A stretch of DNA of 17,335 bases from Treponema sp. (GCA_031277045.1 JAISLX010000131.1:1-17335), one strand, 5' to 3'; shown: positions 1-7,324, counted from the stretch's first letter. Translations and numbers: made by a program. Notes: generated by a model from the sequence alone, not told the origin.

Positions 1-762
1 TTCATCAACAAAGATACGGTCCTTATCGAACCTACCAGCGGAAATACCGGCGTCGGGCTTGCCTTTGTGGCGGCCTCCAAAGGTTACCGCATCATTCTCG
101 TCATGCCCGACAGCATGAGCGTGGAGCGCCGCAAGCTCGTTCAAGCCCTCAACGCCGAACTGATCCTTACCCCCGGCGCCCAGGGAATGAAGGGCGCAGT
201 CCGCAAGGCCGAGGAAATCCGGGCCCAGATTAAGGGTTCCTATATCCCCCAGCAATTTGACAATCCCGCCAATCCCGATGTCCACAAAAAGACTACGGGC
301 CCCGAGATATGGAGGGATACGGACGGCCAGGTGGACGCCTTTGTGGCAGGCGTCGGAACCGGCGGTACGATCACGGGGGTAGGGGAATTCCTCAAAGAAA
401 AAAATCCGGATGTAAAAATATTCGCCGTGGAGCCTTATGATTCGGCGGTCCTTTCGGGGTCGGCGCCTTCCCCCCACAAGATACAGGGAATAGGCGCGGG
501 TTTCGTGCCGAAAGTGCTCAACACAAAAATTTACGACGAGATTTTCAAAGTGCGTGCCGAAGAGGCCTATGAAACCTCGCAGCTCCTTGGCGCCAACGAG
601 GGCCTCCTGGTGGGCATTTCTTCGGGAGCGGCGGCTTTCGCGGCGACGCAGATTGCAAGGCGGCCTGAGTTTGAGGGTAAGACCGTGGTGGTTCTTTTGC
701 CGGATACGGGGGAACGTTACCTTTCTACCCAGCTTTTCGACAGTCTTGAGAGGCCCGTGTAA
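1..762 (+). CDS. cysK: Cysteine synthase (O-acetylserine sulfhydrylase), 5' end missing
   Basis: PLP-dependent fold-type II enzyme making cysteine from O-acetylserine and sulfide in the cytoplasm. The window opens inside the gene: frame 1 is open from base 1, so the true start lies upstream, and the GTG at 67 is only an internal Val. Visible family motifs are TSGNTG (substrate-binding loop, at the very start), the [10 protein letters not shown] segment, [12 protein letters not shown] (PLP-phosphate loop), GISSGAAA and the C-terminal [12 protein letters not shown]. The PLP lysine would lie upstream and cannot be checked. It ends 1 nt before the NifB-like start, so the two genes are almost certainly cotranscribed. 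The family also contains O-acetylhomoserine- and thiol-using relatives, so in this context it could assimilate sulfide or a thiol released by the neighbouring reductase. That role is inference; the family call is firm. Confidence 0.93.
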   Translation, partial: FINKDTVLIEPTSGNTGVGLAFVAASKGYRIILVMPDSMSVERRKLVQALNAELILTPGAQGMKGAVRKAEEIRAQIKGSYIPQQFDNPANPDVHKKTTGPEIWRDTDGQVDAFVAGVGTGGTITGVGEFLKEKNPDVKIFAVEPYDSAVLSGSAPSPHKIQGIGAGFVPKVLNTKIYDEIFKVRAEEAYETSQLLGANEGLLVGISSGAAAFAATQIARRPEFEGKTVVVLLPDTGERYLSTQLFDSLERPV

Positions 763-763
763 C

Positions 764-1666
764 ATGAAAGCAGCCGCATCCACCCCGCTGACCGAACTCA
801 AGGCGTCCCTCAAACATCCCTGCTTTTCCGGCGAAGCCAACGCCAACAGGGGAAGGATACATCTCCCGGTAAGCCCGGCCTGCAATATCCAGTGCCGGTT
901 TTGCAGGAGGGCTTTTAACAAGGTTGAAAACAGGCCGGGTGTAAGCTCAAAGATCCTGCGCCCCGAAGAAGCGGTTGAAGTCGTCAGGAAGTCCCTGGAA
1001 CTCTGCCCCGAAATAACTGTTGCGGGAATCGCGGGGCCGGGAGATACGCTGGCTACGGATAACGCGATCAAGACGGTTGAGATCATCCACCGGGAGTTTC
1101 CGCAGCTTATCAACTGCATGTCCACCAACGGGCTCCTTTTGGAACGTTACGCGCTTGATTTGGTCCGGGTATGGGTTAAAACCCTGACAGTAACGGTCAA
1201 TGCCGTTGATCCGGTCATTCTGGACAGGATAGTTTCTCACGTCCTTTGGGAAGGAGAAACCCTCAAGGGTCCTGAAGGCGCGGCGGTCTTGATAGAAGCC
1301 CAAAAGCGGGGGATTAAAAAAGCCGCCGATCTCGGGCTGGTGATCAAGATCAATATAGTCCTTATTCCGGGCGTAAACGACGATCATATAGGGGAAATCG
1401 CAAAAACCGTAAGCGGCCTGGGGGCGTCCATTATCAACATTATCCCGCTCCTGCCCCAAAACGAATTCTCAGGATGGGATACCCCTGACTGTGAGGCCCT
1501 TAACCGGGCCAGAGAGGATGCCGAAATGTATCTTCCGGTATTTAAGCACTGCCAGCACTGCCGGGCCGACGCAATCGGTATCCCCGGAAGAGGGGATATT
1601 TCTTCTCTTGTTTACGGAGAAGCGAAAAAACAAACGGAAACCGTGGAGACCTTTTCACACGGATAA
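764..1666 (+). CDS. nifB: NifB-like radical SAM cofactor-assembly protein
   Basis: 300 residues. NifB fuses two [4Fe-4S] clusters with a SAM-derived carbide to make the [Fe8S9C] NifB cofactor. The start is the ATG at 764, one base after the cysK stop, with a weak GAGAGG upstream; the longer frame from 554 only overlaps cysK. Visible motifs: HPCFSGEAN (18-26), HLPVSPACNIQCRFC with the radical-SAM cysteines C40/C44/C47, RPGVSSKIL, AGIAGPGD, NCMSTNG (C118), NIIPLLPQ and a C-terminal HCQHCRADAIG. Together these are diagnostic of NifB rather than a generic radical SAM protein. It lacks the NifX-like C-terminal domain of proteobacterial NifB and so matches the short archaeal/clostridial form. Oddity: the His normally found at position 9 of the HPC segment is Asn26. 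It presumably supplies the cluster for the two large subunits encoded just downstream. Confidence 0.88.
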   Translation: MKAAASTPLTELKASLKHPCFSGEANANRGRIHLPVSPACNIQCRFCRRAFNKVENRPGVSSKILRPEEAVEVVRKSLELCPEITVAGIAGPGDTLATDNAIKTVEIIHREFPQLINCMSTNGLLLERYALDLVRVWVKTLTVTVNAVDPVILDRIVSHVLWEGETLKGPEGAAVLIEAQKRGIKKAADLGLVIKINIVLIPGVNDDHIGEIAKTVSGLGASIINIIPLLPQNEFSGWDTPDCEALNRAREDAEMYLPVFKHCQHCRADAIGIPGRGDISSLVYGEAKKQTETVETFSHG

Positions 1667-1689
1667 TATTTTGTGAGAACAACATACCG

Positions 1690-1704
1690 CGTGGCTCTGC
1701 CACG
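1690..1704 (+). promoter_or_regulatory. Small hairpin between the nifB-like and nifK-like genes
   Basis: CGTGGC-TCT-GCCACG forms a perfect 6-bp stem with a 3-nt loop, in the 65-bp gap upstream of the nifK-like gene. It is followed after about 15 nt by the AAGGAG ribosome binding site and has no T-run, so it is not a simple terminator. It could be an mRNA processing or stability element separating cysK-nifB from the structural genes. A similar stem-loop precedes the last gene of the operon. Confidence 0.4.
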
Positions 1705-1731
1705 GCGCTTGTTGATTAAGGAGATGTTTTT

Positions 1732-3072
1732 ATGACTACATTTATTGACAGGCCGAGGTTCTCCTGCGCTTTGGGCGGCGCGATAGGAACCCTTCACGCC
1801 CTTTCCAGGACAGTTACCATTGTCCACGGTTCCGCCGGGTGCGCGGGTAACCTGAATAACGCCATCAATTCCAGCGCCGGTTATATGGGTTCCGGGTACT
1901 GCGGCGGACAGGCCATGCCTTCGTCCAACGTGGTGGAGCAGGACGTGGTCTTCGGCGGCGAGGCCAGGCTGAGGGAGGAGATCCAGTCTACCCTCGAAAT
2001 CGTTGACGGCGATCTCTTTGTGGTGGTTACCGGCTGTATGGTTGACATGATCAACGATGATACCGAAGCGATAACCTCCGAATTTAAAGACAGCAAAGTC
2101 CCGGTCCTGGGCATCCCGACGCCGAGCTTTAAGGGGAACAGCTTCTACGGTTACGAACTTGTCATGCAGGGGCTCGCGTCCAAGTATATCAGCCCCCAGG
2201 CAAAAAAAGACCCCGGGAGCGTCAATATCCTCGGAATCGTACCGGCCTTCGATATTTTTTGGAAGGGAAACCTCCGCGAGATCAAGCGGCTCCTCTCAAA
2301 ACTCGGGCTCAAAGTAAATACCTTCTTCGGCGAAGGCGAGACTTTGGAAAACCTCAAAAACGCGGGGAGCGCCGCGCTCAATATCGTTGTTTCAAACAAT
2401 GCCGGCATAGACAGCGCCCGGCATTTCCAGGAAGTCCACGGTATTCCCTACCTGGTTACGCCTTTCCCCATCGGCGCCCTCGCTTCGGAGAAGTTCCTGC
2501 GGGATGTTGCCGGGGCCCTCGACATTCCAAACGAGAAAGTCGAAAAGATCATCAGGGAAGAAAAAGAAATCTATTACGATTACTTCTTCCGCATCGTCGA
2601 TGTCCTCAACGACCAGGACTTGCAGCGTTACGCGATCATTGTGGCGGACTCCAATTACGCTCCGGCCATTACGCGCTTTATTTCGGACGAATTAAGCTGG
2701 CTGCCGGAACTTGTGGTGATCATTGACGGCATTCCCGCCGACAGGCAGGAATATGTAAGATCGGTTTTCAAAAATCTCAATTCGGGCCTTGAACCCCACG
2801 TCTTTTTTGAAACCGACGCTTCTTCCGTAAAGCGGCATCTTGCGGATATCTGGCCCCGGAATGACGGCAGGCGTTATTACGACGCCATGAGCCCGGCGGT
2901 GGTATTCGGGGGAAGCATCGAGAGGAACTTTGCGGAAGAATTTAACTATACCCTCATCCCGGTAAGTTATCCGCTGACAGGAAAATGCGTCATGAACAAG
3001 GCCTACGCCGGTTTTAACGGGGGGCTGTCTTTTACCGAGGATACTATTTCCAATCTGGTATCTAATTTATAA
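1732..3072 (+). CDS. Nitrogenase-like component 1, NifK/NifN-type (beta) subunit
   Basis: 446 residues; ATG preceded by AAGGAG at good spacing. The N-terminus carries three P-cluster-type cysteines in NifK order: SCALGGA (C12), VHGSAGCAGN (C37) and VTGCMVDMINDD (C102), plus C57 where NifK also has a Cys and the VFGGEARL segment. The C-terminus, with YTLIPVSYPLTGKC and YAGFNGG, resembles the NifK/NifN end rather than NifD. No cysteine occurs at the position of the NifD cofactor ligand (NIVVSNNAG region). There is almost no N-terminal extension before C12, so it is compact compared with nif-type NifK. It should form a heterotetramer with the next gene product. It precedes the alpha-type gene, the reverse of nifDK and marDK. 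It is clearly nitrogenase superfamily; the substrate is unknown. Alternatives are NifN-like scaffold or a methylthio-alkane reductase-type subunit. Confidence 0.85.
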   Translation: MTTFIDRPRFSCALGGAIGTLHALSRTVTIVHGSAGCAGNLNNAINSSAGYMGSGYCGGQAMPSSNVVEQDVVFGGEARLREEIQSTLEIVDGDLFVVVTGCMVDMINDDTEAITSEFKDSKVPVLGIPTPSFKGNSFYGYELVMQGLASKYISPQAKKDPGSVNILGIVPAFDIFWKGNLREIKRLLSKLGLKVNTFFGEGETLENLKNAGSAALNIVVSNNAGIDSARHFQEVHGIPYLVTPFPIGALASEKFLRDVAGALDIPNEKVEKIIREEKEIYYDYFFRIVDVLNDQDLQRYAIIVADSNYAPAITRFISDELSWLPELVVIIDGIPADRQEYVRSVFKNLNSGLEPHVFFETDASSVKRHLADIWPRNDGRRYYDAMSPAVVFGGSIERNFAEEFNYTLIPVSYPLTGKCVMNKAYAGFNGGLSFTEDTISNLVSNL

Positions 3073-3097
3073 CTGCTGCGCTATTTAGGAGGAAACT

Positions 3098-4654
3098 ATG
3101 GATTATTTGGATGCGAAGGGACCACCTTCACGGGAAGATCGGCTGAGGGCGGCGATAGCATTCGGCGGCGTGTGCTCCCAGATCAAGACCTGCGATAGGG
3201 CCGCAAGGAACGGCTGCACCAACCTGGCCCAGAGAAAGTTCACCGAATCCCAGGGCTGCCAGTTCAATCTGTCTCTGGGTACGATCAATTCCTTAAGGAA
3301 TTCAGTTACCATCCTGCACGGGGTGGTGGGTTGCGGAATCGCCTCGGTGCAGCTTTGGGGCCCCAACAGGGCACGGAAACGCCTCATCGATCCCAAGGCC
3401 GAAGGCATCGTTACGATAAGCACCAATCTTGACGAAAGCGACGTCATCACCGGCGGCGAGCGGAAACTGCGGGAAGCGGTTCTCTATGCGGAAAGGGAAT
3501 TGAGGCCCGAAACCATCGTGGTGGCCGTAAGCTGCGTGCCCGCCCTTATCGGCGACGACGTTGACGCCATTCTCGATGACCTCCAGAAACAGGTTTCGGC
3601 AATTCTGATACCGGTTCACTGCGAAGGTTTCAAAACAAAGCTCATGGCCACGGCTTACGATTCTGTTTACCACGGGTATCTCAAAAAGCTCGTGCGGCCG
3701 CCCAAACGGCGCAGAAATATATGGGAACAGGACGAGCAGCTCGCCGTTGAACGATTCAGGAATAGCCGCAAGGTCAATATCCTTAACATGGGCTCCTTGA
3801 GTTATCAGGACGAGGTGGAGATACGGCGCATACTTGAATCGCTGGACCTCAAAGTTACGTTCCTTCCGGTATATGCGGAGCCTGAGGATTTTCAATATAT
3901 GCTTGAGACAAGTCTCAATGTCAGCCTCTGCGGAACCCACGACGACTACTTTATCCAGCATATCGAAACAAAATACGGCGTTCCCTTTATCGTCGATTCA
4001 ATGCCCATAGGCAGGAAAAACACGGACCAGTGGCTGCGCCGGATCGCGGAGCATTTCAAACTTCAAGAGGAAGTCGAGGCTCTCATCAAAAATGAAAACG
4101 AAGAACTCGAAAAAGCCCTGGTTCCTTTCCGCGAAAAGCTCCGCGGCAAGAGGGTTTACCTGCTGGGAGGGGAGATCCGTATCGTGTCATCAGGCGAAAT
4201 CATGCAGGACCTCGGAATGGAGATCGTGGGTTTTAAGGCCCACCATTACGACCGTTTTGTGGAACCCATGTTTGACAACCTCCACGACATTGACGACGTA
4301 CTCTATTCGGTGGCAACGAGCCAGCCCTTTGAGACCTCCAATATCATTACCAAAATCAAGCCGGACATCTGCGTGGTTCATCCCGGAGGCCAGAACGTTA
4401 CCTCCCGCCACGGGCTTCCGCTGCTCCCGCTTTTTGGCCGCCAGTATAACTATGTCGGTTACAACGGCGTATTTGAATTCGCGAGACGTATTGTAAGGCG
4501 GTTCCGCAATTTTGAATATAACAAACAGATACAGGCCAATGTACCGCTTCCGTTTAAAAAAGAATGGTACGAAAAAGATCCCTTCAGTTATATCAAGGCC
4601 GCTCCGCTTGAGGAAGGTTCGGCTGAAATTGCAAAGATGGTGAGTGGGGAATAA
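3098..4654 (+). CDS. Nitrogenase-like component 1, NifD-type (alpha, catalytic) subunit
   Basis: 518 residues; ATG 8 nt after a strong AGGAGG. P-cluster-type cysteines are in SQGCQFN (C54), [10 protein letters not shown] (C79) and [13 protein letters not shown] (C146). VITGGERKL and PVHCEGFK (C175) align with Nif[14 protein letters not shown] (C278), followed by KYGVPFI, aligns with the NifD segment carrying the cofactor ligand Cys275. By ungapped eye alignment, Gln191 and His195 of Azotobacter NifD become M183 and Y187. His442, before the GFDG motif, becomes V453 before GYNG. Additional N-terminal cysteines C26, C32 and C40 are unusual. The pattern suggests a P-cluster and a NifB-derived cluster held by Cys but lacking the residues used for N2 reduction and homocitrate FeMo-co binding. 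The stop lies 1 nt before the nifH-like ATG. Probably the catalytic subunit of a nitrogenase-like C-S or other reductase; substrate not assignable. Confidence 0.86.
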   Translation: MDYLDAKGPPSREDRLRAAIAFGGVCSQIKTCDRAARNGCTNLAQRKFTESQGCQFNLSLGTINSLRNSVTILHGVVGCGIASVQLWGPNRARKRLIDPKAEGIVTISTNLDESDVITGGERKLREAVLYAERELRPETIVVAVSCVPALIGDDVDAILDDLQKQVSAILIPVHCEGFKTKLMATAYDSVYHGYLKKLVRPPKRRRNIWEQDEQLAVERFRNSRKVNILNMGSLSYQDEVEIRRILESLDLKVTFLPVYAEPEDFQYMLETSLNVSLCGTHDDYFIQHIETKYGVPFIVDSMPIGRKNTDQWLRRIAEHFKLQEEVEALIKNENEELEKALVPFREKLRGKRVYLLGGEIRIVSSGEIMQDLGMEIVGFKAHHYDRFVEPMFDNLHDIDDVLYSVATSQPFETSNIITKIKPDICVVHPGGQNVTSRHGLPLLPLFGRQYNYVGYNGVFEFARRIVRRFRNFEYNKQIQANVPLPFKKEWYEKDPFSYIKAAPLEEGSAEIAKMVSGE

Positions 4655-4655
4655 C

Positions 4656-5537
4656 ATGGCGGCAATAAAAGCAAAGCAAATCGCGATTTACGGCAAGGGC
4701 GGCATAGGGAAATCGACGACAACGTCGAACCTCAGCGCCGCCCTGACAGAACTCGGCTACAAGGTGATGCAGTTTGGCTGCGATCCAAAAAACGATTCCA
4801 CCAACACCCTTCGCAAGGGCATCTATGTGCCCACGGTTCTCGATACGCTCCGGGAAAAAGGCGCCGTAAACGCCAGGGATGTAATCTACGAAGGTTACAA
4901 CGGCGTTTACTGCGTCGAGTCGGGCGGGCCTCAGCCCGGCGTAGGCTGCGCCGGCCGCGGTATTTTTACGGCGATAGAGCTTTTCAAACAGCAGAGGGTC
5001 TTTGAAGAACTGGATCTGGACTTTGTGATCTACGATGTTCTTGGCGACGTCGTCTGCGGCGGCTTCGCCGTCCCAATCCGTGAAGGGATAGCCCAGCATG
5101 TTTTCACTGTTTCATCTTCGGATTTTATGTCGATCTACGCTTCGAACAATCTCTTTAAGGGAATCACAAAGTACTCCAAATCGGGCGGGGCGCTTTTGGG
5201 CGGAGTCATCGCCAATTCGATAAACCTGCCCTACGCCAAGGAGATCATCGATGATTTTACCGCTAAAACACAGACAAAGGTGATGGAGTACATTCCGAGG
5301 TCCGTAACCGTTACCCAGTGTGAGCTCCAGGGGAAAACGACCATAGAAGCCGCTCCCGATTCGGCCCAGGCGAAAGTCTATCTCTCCCTGGCCCGGAAGA
5401 TTGCGGACCATACCCAGTCAAAAACTCCCTCGCCCCTGGGGGTTCAGGAGCTCCGGGATTGGGCCGACTATTGGGGGAAGTACCTGCTCTCTCTTGAAAC
5501 CGGCGAGGTGCGTCCTGAACTGGCGGTAAATCTGTAA
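4656..5537 (+). CDS. NifH-like ATPase, reductase component
   Basis: 293 residues. A homodimeric P-loop ATPase with a bridging [4Fe-4S] cluster that passes electrons to component 1 with ATP hydrolysis. The start is the ATG at 4656, 1 nt after the upstream stop, with GGGGA in front; the in-frame GTG at 4644 lies inside the previous gene and is less likely. Motifs: [10 protein letters not shown]-loop (13-21), GCDPKNDST (41-49), [16 protein letters not shown] with cluster ligand C98 and R101 (the residue ADP-ribosylated in some NifH), and [13 protein letters not shown] with ligand C134. It is very close to true NifH, so automatic pipelines may call it nifH. The divergent NifD-like partner argues against canonical nitrogenase. 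No nifI (PII-type) genes follow it, unlike many nitrogenase operons of anaerobes. Confidence 0.9.
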   Translation: MAAIKAKQIAIYGKGGIGKSTTTSNLSAALTELGYKVMQFGCDPKNDSTNTLRKGIYVPTVLDTLREKGAVNARDVIYEGYNGVYCVESGGPQPGVGCAGRGIFTAIELFKQQRVFEELDLDFVIYDVLGDVVCGGFAVPIREGIAQHVFTVSSSDFMSIYASNNLFKGITKYSKSGGALLGGVIANSINLPYAKEIIDDFTAKTQTKVMEYIPRSVTVTQCELQGKTTIEAAPDSAQAKVYLSLARKIADHTQSKTPSPLGVQELRDWADYWGKYLLSLETGEVRPELAVNL

Positions 5538-5540
5538 AAT

Positions 5541-5625
5541 GGGGAGCTGCTCCCAAGACCCGGTTGGTTTTGGGAAAGCTTCTGAGTTATGATTAAAATA
5601 GGTAAACCCCTGGCTTTGCCGGGGG
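5541..5625 (+). promoter_or_regulatory. Structured intergenic region before the flavoprotein gene
   Basis: Three stem-loops fill the 108-bp gap. GGGAG-CTG-CTCCC is at 5542-5554. A 10-bp stem (5551-5560 with 5566-5575, one G-T wobble, loop CGGTT) shares the TCCC at 5551-5554, so the two structures exclude each other. A third, 8-bp stem (5607-5614 with 5618-5625, loop TTT) stands 5 nt before the AAGGAGG ribosome binding site. None is followed by a T-run. A weak promoter, TTGGTT at 5564 with TATGAT at 5588 (18-bp spacer), may also lie here. The structures are read directly; a regulatory role is inferred. Confidence 0.45.
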
Positions 5626-5645
5626 ACTCAAAGGAGGAATATCTC

Positions 5646-6200
5646 ATGCCGAAAGAGATACTCGTTATAACCGGAAGCCCCCGCCGCAAGGGAAACAGCG
5701 ATCAGCTTGCGGACGCCTTTATCAAAGGCGCCTCTGCGGCGGGTCATACAACGTACAAATTTGAGGCCGCTTACAAAAAAGTCCAGGGCTGCAGAGGCTG
5801 CGATATGTGCTGGGCTTCTACGATTAAGCCCTGCGTGGTACAGGACGATTTCTTTGAACTTGTCCCGCTCATCGAGAAATGCGCCGTCCTTGTATTGGCA
5901 AGCCCTGTTTATTTCTGGGGCTTCAGTTCCCAGATAAAAGCGGTAATCGATCGCTTCTACCCATACGGTAAAACCGAAGGAAAAAAGCGTATCGCCGTTA
6001 AAGAAAGCGTCTTGCTTTTAAGCCTCGGCGACACCGAAGATTCGACCTATAGCCACGCGGCGCTCTCATACAAAGACATAGCGGATTATATGGAATGGAA
6101 AGATCGCGGCATCATCGCGGCAAAGGGTGTGCATAAAAAAACGGACATTTTAAAGAGCGAGGCCCTGGCGAAAGCCGGAGAACTTGGCCGGACGATTTAG
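5646..6200 (+). CDS. NAD(P)H-dependent FMN reductase-type iron-sulfur flavoprotein
   Basis: 184 residues. The start is the ATG at 5646, 8 nt after AAGGAGG; the in-frame ATG at 5589 lacks a comparable site. The N-terminal LVITGSPRRKGNSDQ is the FMN-phosphate loop of the flavodoxin-like NADPH-dependent FMN reductase family. LASPVYFWGFSSQIKAVIDR is the typical second flavin-binding region, and the C-terminus (DILKSEALAKAGELGR) matches the family. C49, C52, C55 and C63 form CX2CX2CX7C, close to the compact cluster motif of archaeal iron-sulfur flavoprotein (Isf), so a [4Fe-4S] cluster is plausible. Last gene of the nitrogenase-like operon, so a candidate electron carrier to the NifH-like protein. 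It could equally be a general flavin reductase. Confidence 0.8.
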   Translation: MPKEILVITGSPRRKGNSDQLADAFIKGASAAGHTTYKFEAAYKKVQGCRGCDMCWASTIKPCVVQDDFFELVPLIEKCAVLVLASPVYFWGFSSQIKAVIDRFYPYGKTEGKKRIAVKESVLLLSLGDTEDSTYSHAALSYKDIADYMEWKDRGIIAAKGVHKKTDILKSEALAKAGELGRTI

Positions 6201-6248
6201 TGTCTGTGTTGCCGGTACAATCCGCGGCTTACCATCCTGGGGGGATCA

Positions 6249-6332
6249 ATGCGTTTACGCGCAAAACACGGAGCGGCTGGCGGTGCATTACTTTTGCTGA
6301 GCGTCCTTATCTTCATTAGACTAAAAGCATAG
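6249..6332 (+). CDS. Possible 27-residue single-span membrane peptide
   Basis: A 27-codon frame starts at an ATG preceded by GGGGGGA at about 4 nt. The product has basic residues first (MRLRAKH), then a hydrophobic stretch GALLLLSVLIFI and a basic end (RLKA), a plausible positive-in membrane span. It lies in the 220-bp gap after the flavoprotein gene and before the terminator at 6354. Frames this short arise by chance, so support is limited to the ribosome-binding-like sequence and the composition. Confidence 0.22.
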   Translation: MRLRAKHGAAGGALLLLSVLIFIRLKA

Positions 6333-6353
6333 TTAATACGTTTTTATAGACAT

Positions 6354-6399
6354 AAAAAAAGCGTCTCCAAAATAGTATTTTGAAAACGCTTTTGCTTTT
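6354..6399. terminator. Bidirectional rho-independent terminator
   Basis: AAAAGCGT (6357-6364) pairs with ACGCTTTT (6386-6393), enclosing an inner CAAAATA/TATTTTG stem. On the - strand the stem is followed by seven T, ending the hypothetical gene at 6421. On the + strand it is followed by TTTTGCTTTT, so it can also stop transcripts of the nitrogenase-like operon. Its position between convergent genes fits both uses. Confidence 0.8.
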
Positions 6400-6420
6400 A
6401 GCGGTATTTCCCTGTACCCC

Positions 6421-7065
6421 TTACGCAATCACCCGCGATTGTATCGGTGAGGGCGGCCCCAGGCGGCCCTTCTCGTTCTGCCAGTACAGCGCGATGTACA
6501 GCGTCTGCCCCAACTGGGTGTCCTCGAAGGTGAGGATTTCACGCGGACGGGTGAGCAGTTTGCTCTCGGTCAGATCCTTGTGGCTCGCGGGGGCGTCCCC
6601 GCCCACTTTGTAGCGGGCCACCGCCCCATTGTAACGCGGCGGGCGGGCCGGGTGGTTCACGATAATTTGCAGGTATTCGCCGCCTTCAAGCGTAAACGGA
6701 ACGACCTCCGCCGGGTCGGGAACATCGGTGCGGTTGGGGTCTTTGGCGCGGAGGCCGAAGTCCAAAAGGATTTCAGGCGTTACCGCGTCCAGCGGGTCCC
6801 CGTCGATGTAGGCGTTCTTGATCTTGCGGATGTTCTTCGTCAGGTCTTCGCGCTTTTCCCGGCGGTCTTCGCGGTCAAGCTTGCCCGCGTTGGGGGCATC
6901 GGCGGTGTGATAGGCGGCGGTGTAGGCGGCCAGTTTCTCCGTATTGCCGGCCTGGAGCGCCTGAGGGATGCCCAGCAGCGTCCCGTGGGCGCTTACTCCG
7001 GCGTTGAAAGTCGTCGCAAAGGAGAGAAATTCCGCTTCGGAAGCGGGAATAAAATCGTTGCCCAT
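6421..7065 (-). CDS. Hypothetical protein, 214 residues, spirochete-type family
   Basis: Complete frame with ATG and a good AAGGAG ribosome binding site (rc of 7070-7077). No signal peptide or membrane span is visible. The N-terminal half is Ala-rich and helical (LSFATTFNAGVSAHG), followed by a charged KLDREDRREKRED segment. The C-terminal half looks like beta structure, with GEYLQIIVNHPARPPRY and a closing LYIALYWQNEKGRLGPPSP. The ending, an aromatic-W-x-N-xxGxxGPxS pattern followed by hydrophobic residues, resembles an unassigned protein group I associate with termite-gut treponemes and some Bacteroidetes. No function is known to me. It lies downstream of the XRE gene on the same strand, with the 21-bp repeat array between them, and is closed by the terminator at 6354. 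It could be structural or secreted by a non-classical route; I do not assign a role. Confidence 0.7.
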   Translation of the reverse strand: MGNDFIPASEAEFLSFATTFNAGVSAHGTLLGIPQALQAGNTEKLAAYTAAYHTADAPNAGKLDREDRREKREDLTKNIRKIKNAYIDGDPLDAVTPEILLDFGLRAKDPNRTDVPDPAEVVPFTLEGGEYLQIIVNHPARPPRYNGAVARYKVGGDAPASHKDLTESKLLTRPREILTFEDTQLGQTLYIALYWQNEKGRLGPPSPIQSRVIA

Positions 7066-7102
7066 ATTTACTCCTTCTTTTAGGTTGTAGCTTGTATTGT
7101 AT

Positions 7103-7324
7103 AGGCCGTGGCCTCTGTTTTCAAGGCCAGGGCTTCAATTTTTTAGGCCAGGGCCTTTTTTCTTTAGGCCACGGCCTTTTTTTCGCAGGCCAGGGCTTTA
7201 ACTTTTTAGGCCAGGGCCTTTTTCCCTTTAGGCCGTGGCTTTTTTTTCCTGGGCCACGGCTTTTTTTCTTTAGGCTATGGCTTTTTTTTCGCAGGCCAGG
7301 GCCTTTTTTCTTTAGGCCAGGGCG
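7103..7324. repeat. 21-bp tandem repeat array, about eleven units
   Basis: Units begin at 7103, 7124, 7145, 7166, 7187, 7208, 7230, 7251, 7272, 7293 and 7314. The spacing is exactly 21 bp except once, 22 bp, where a T-run has gained a base. A degenerate unit may start at 7082. Each unit has a near-palindromic core AGGCC(A/G)(G/T/C)GGCC followed by a T-rich tract. It fills almost all of the 305-bp gap between the XRE gene and the hypothetical gene. Because 21 is a multiple of three, the + strand reads as Gly-Gln-Gly-Leu-Phe-type heptapeptides and the - strand as Pro-Trp-Pro-Lys-type heptapeptides, but the 22-bp unit and stops break both, so I regard it as non-coding. Confidence 0.92.

Noticed and set aside
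1732..5537. Canonical nitrogenase nifHDK
   Set aside because: Order is K-D-H, the NifD-like protein lacks the equivalents of Gln191, His195 and His442, and nifE, nifN and nifV are absent from the window. A remote location for those genes cannot be excluded.
1732..5537. Dark-operative protochlorophyllide reductase or CfbCD (F430) system
   Set aside because: Two distinct large subunits, a cofactor-type Cys in the NifD-like one and a dedicated NifB point to a carbide cluster, which those systems lack; no tetrapyrrole genes are present.
6580..7083. A 167-codon + strand frame opposite the hypothetical gene
   Set aside because: The - strand gene has a good ribosome binding site and a terminator; this frame has neither and reads as low-complexity Val/Gly/Arg.
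7103..7324. The array considered as a CRISPR
   Set aside because: Repeats are directly abutting with no unique spacers, units are 21 bp and degenerate, and no cas gene is nearby.
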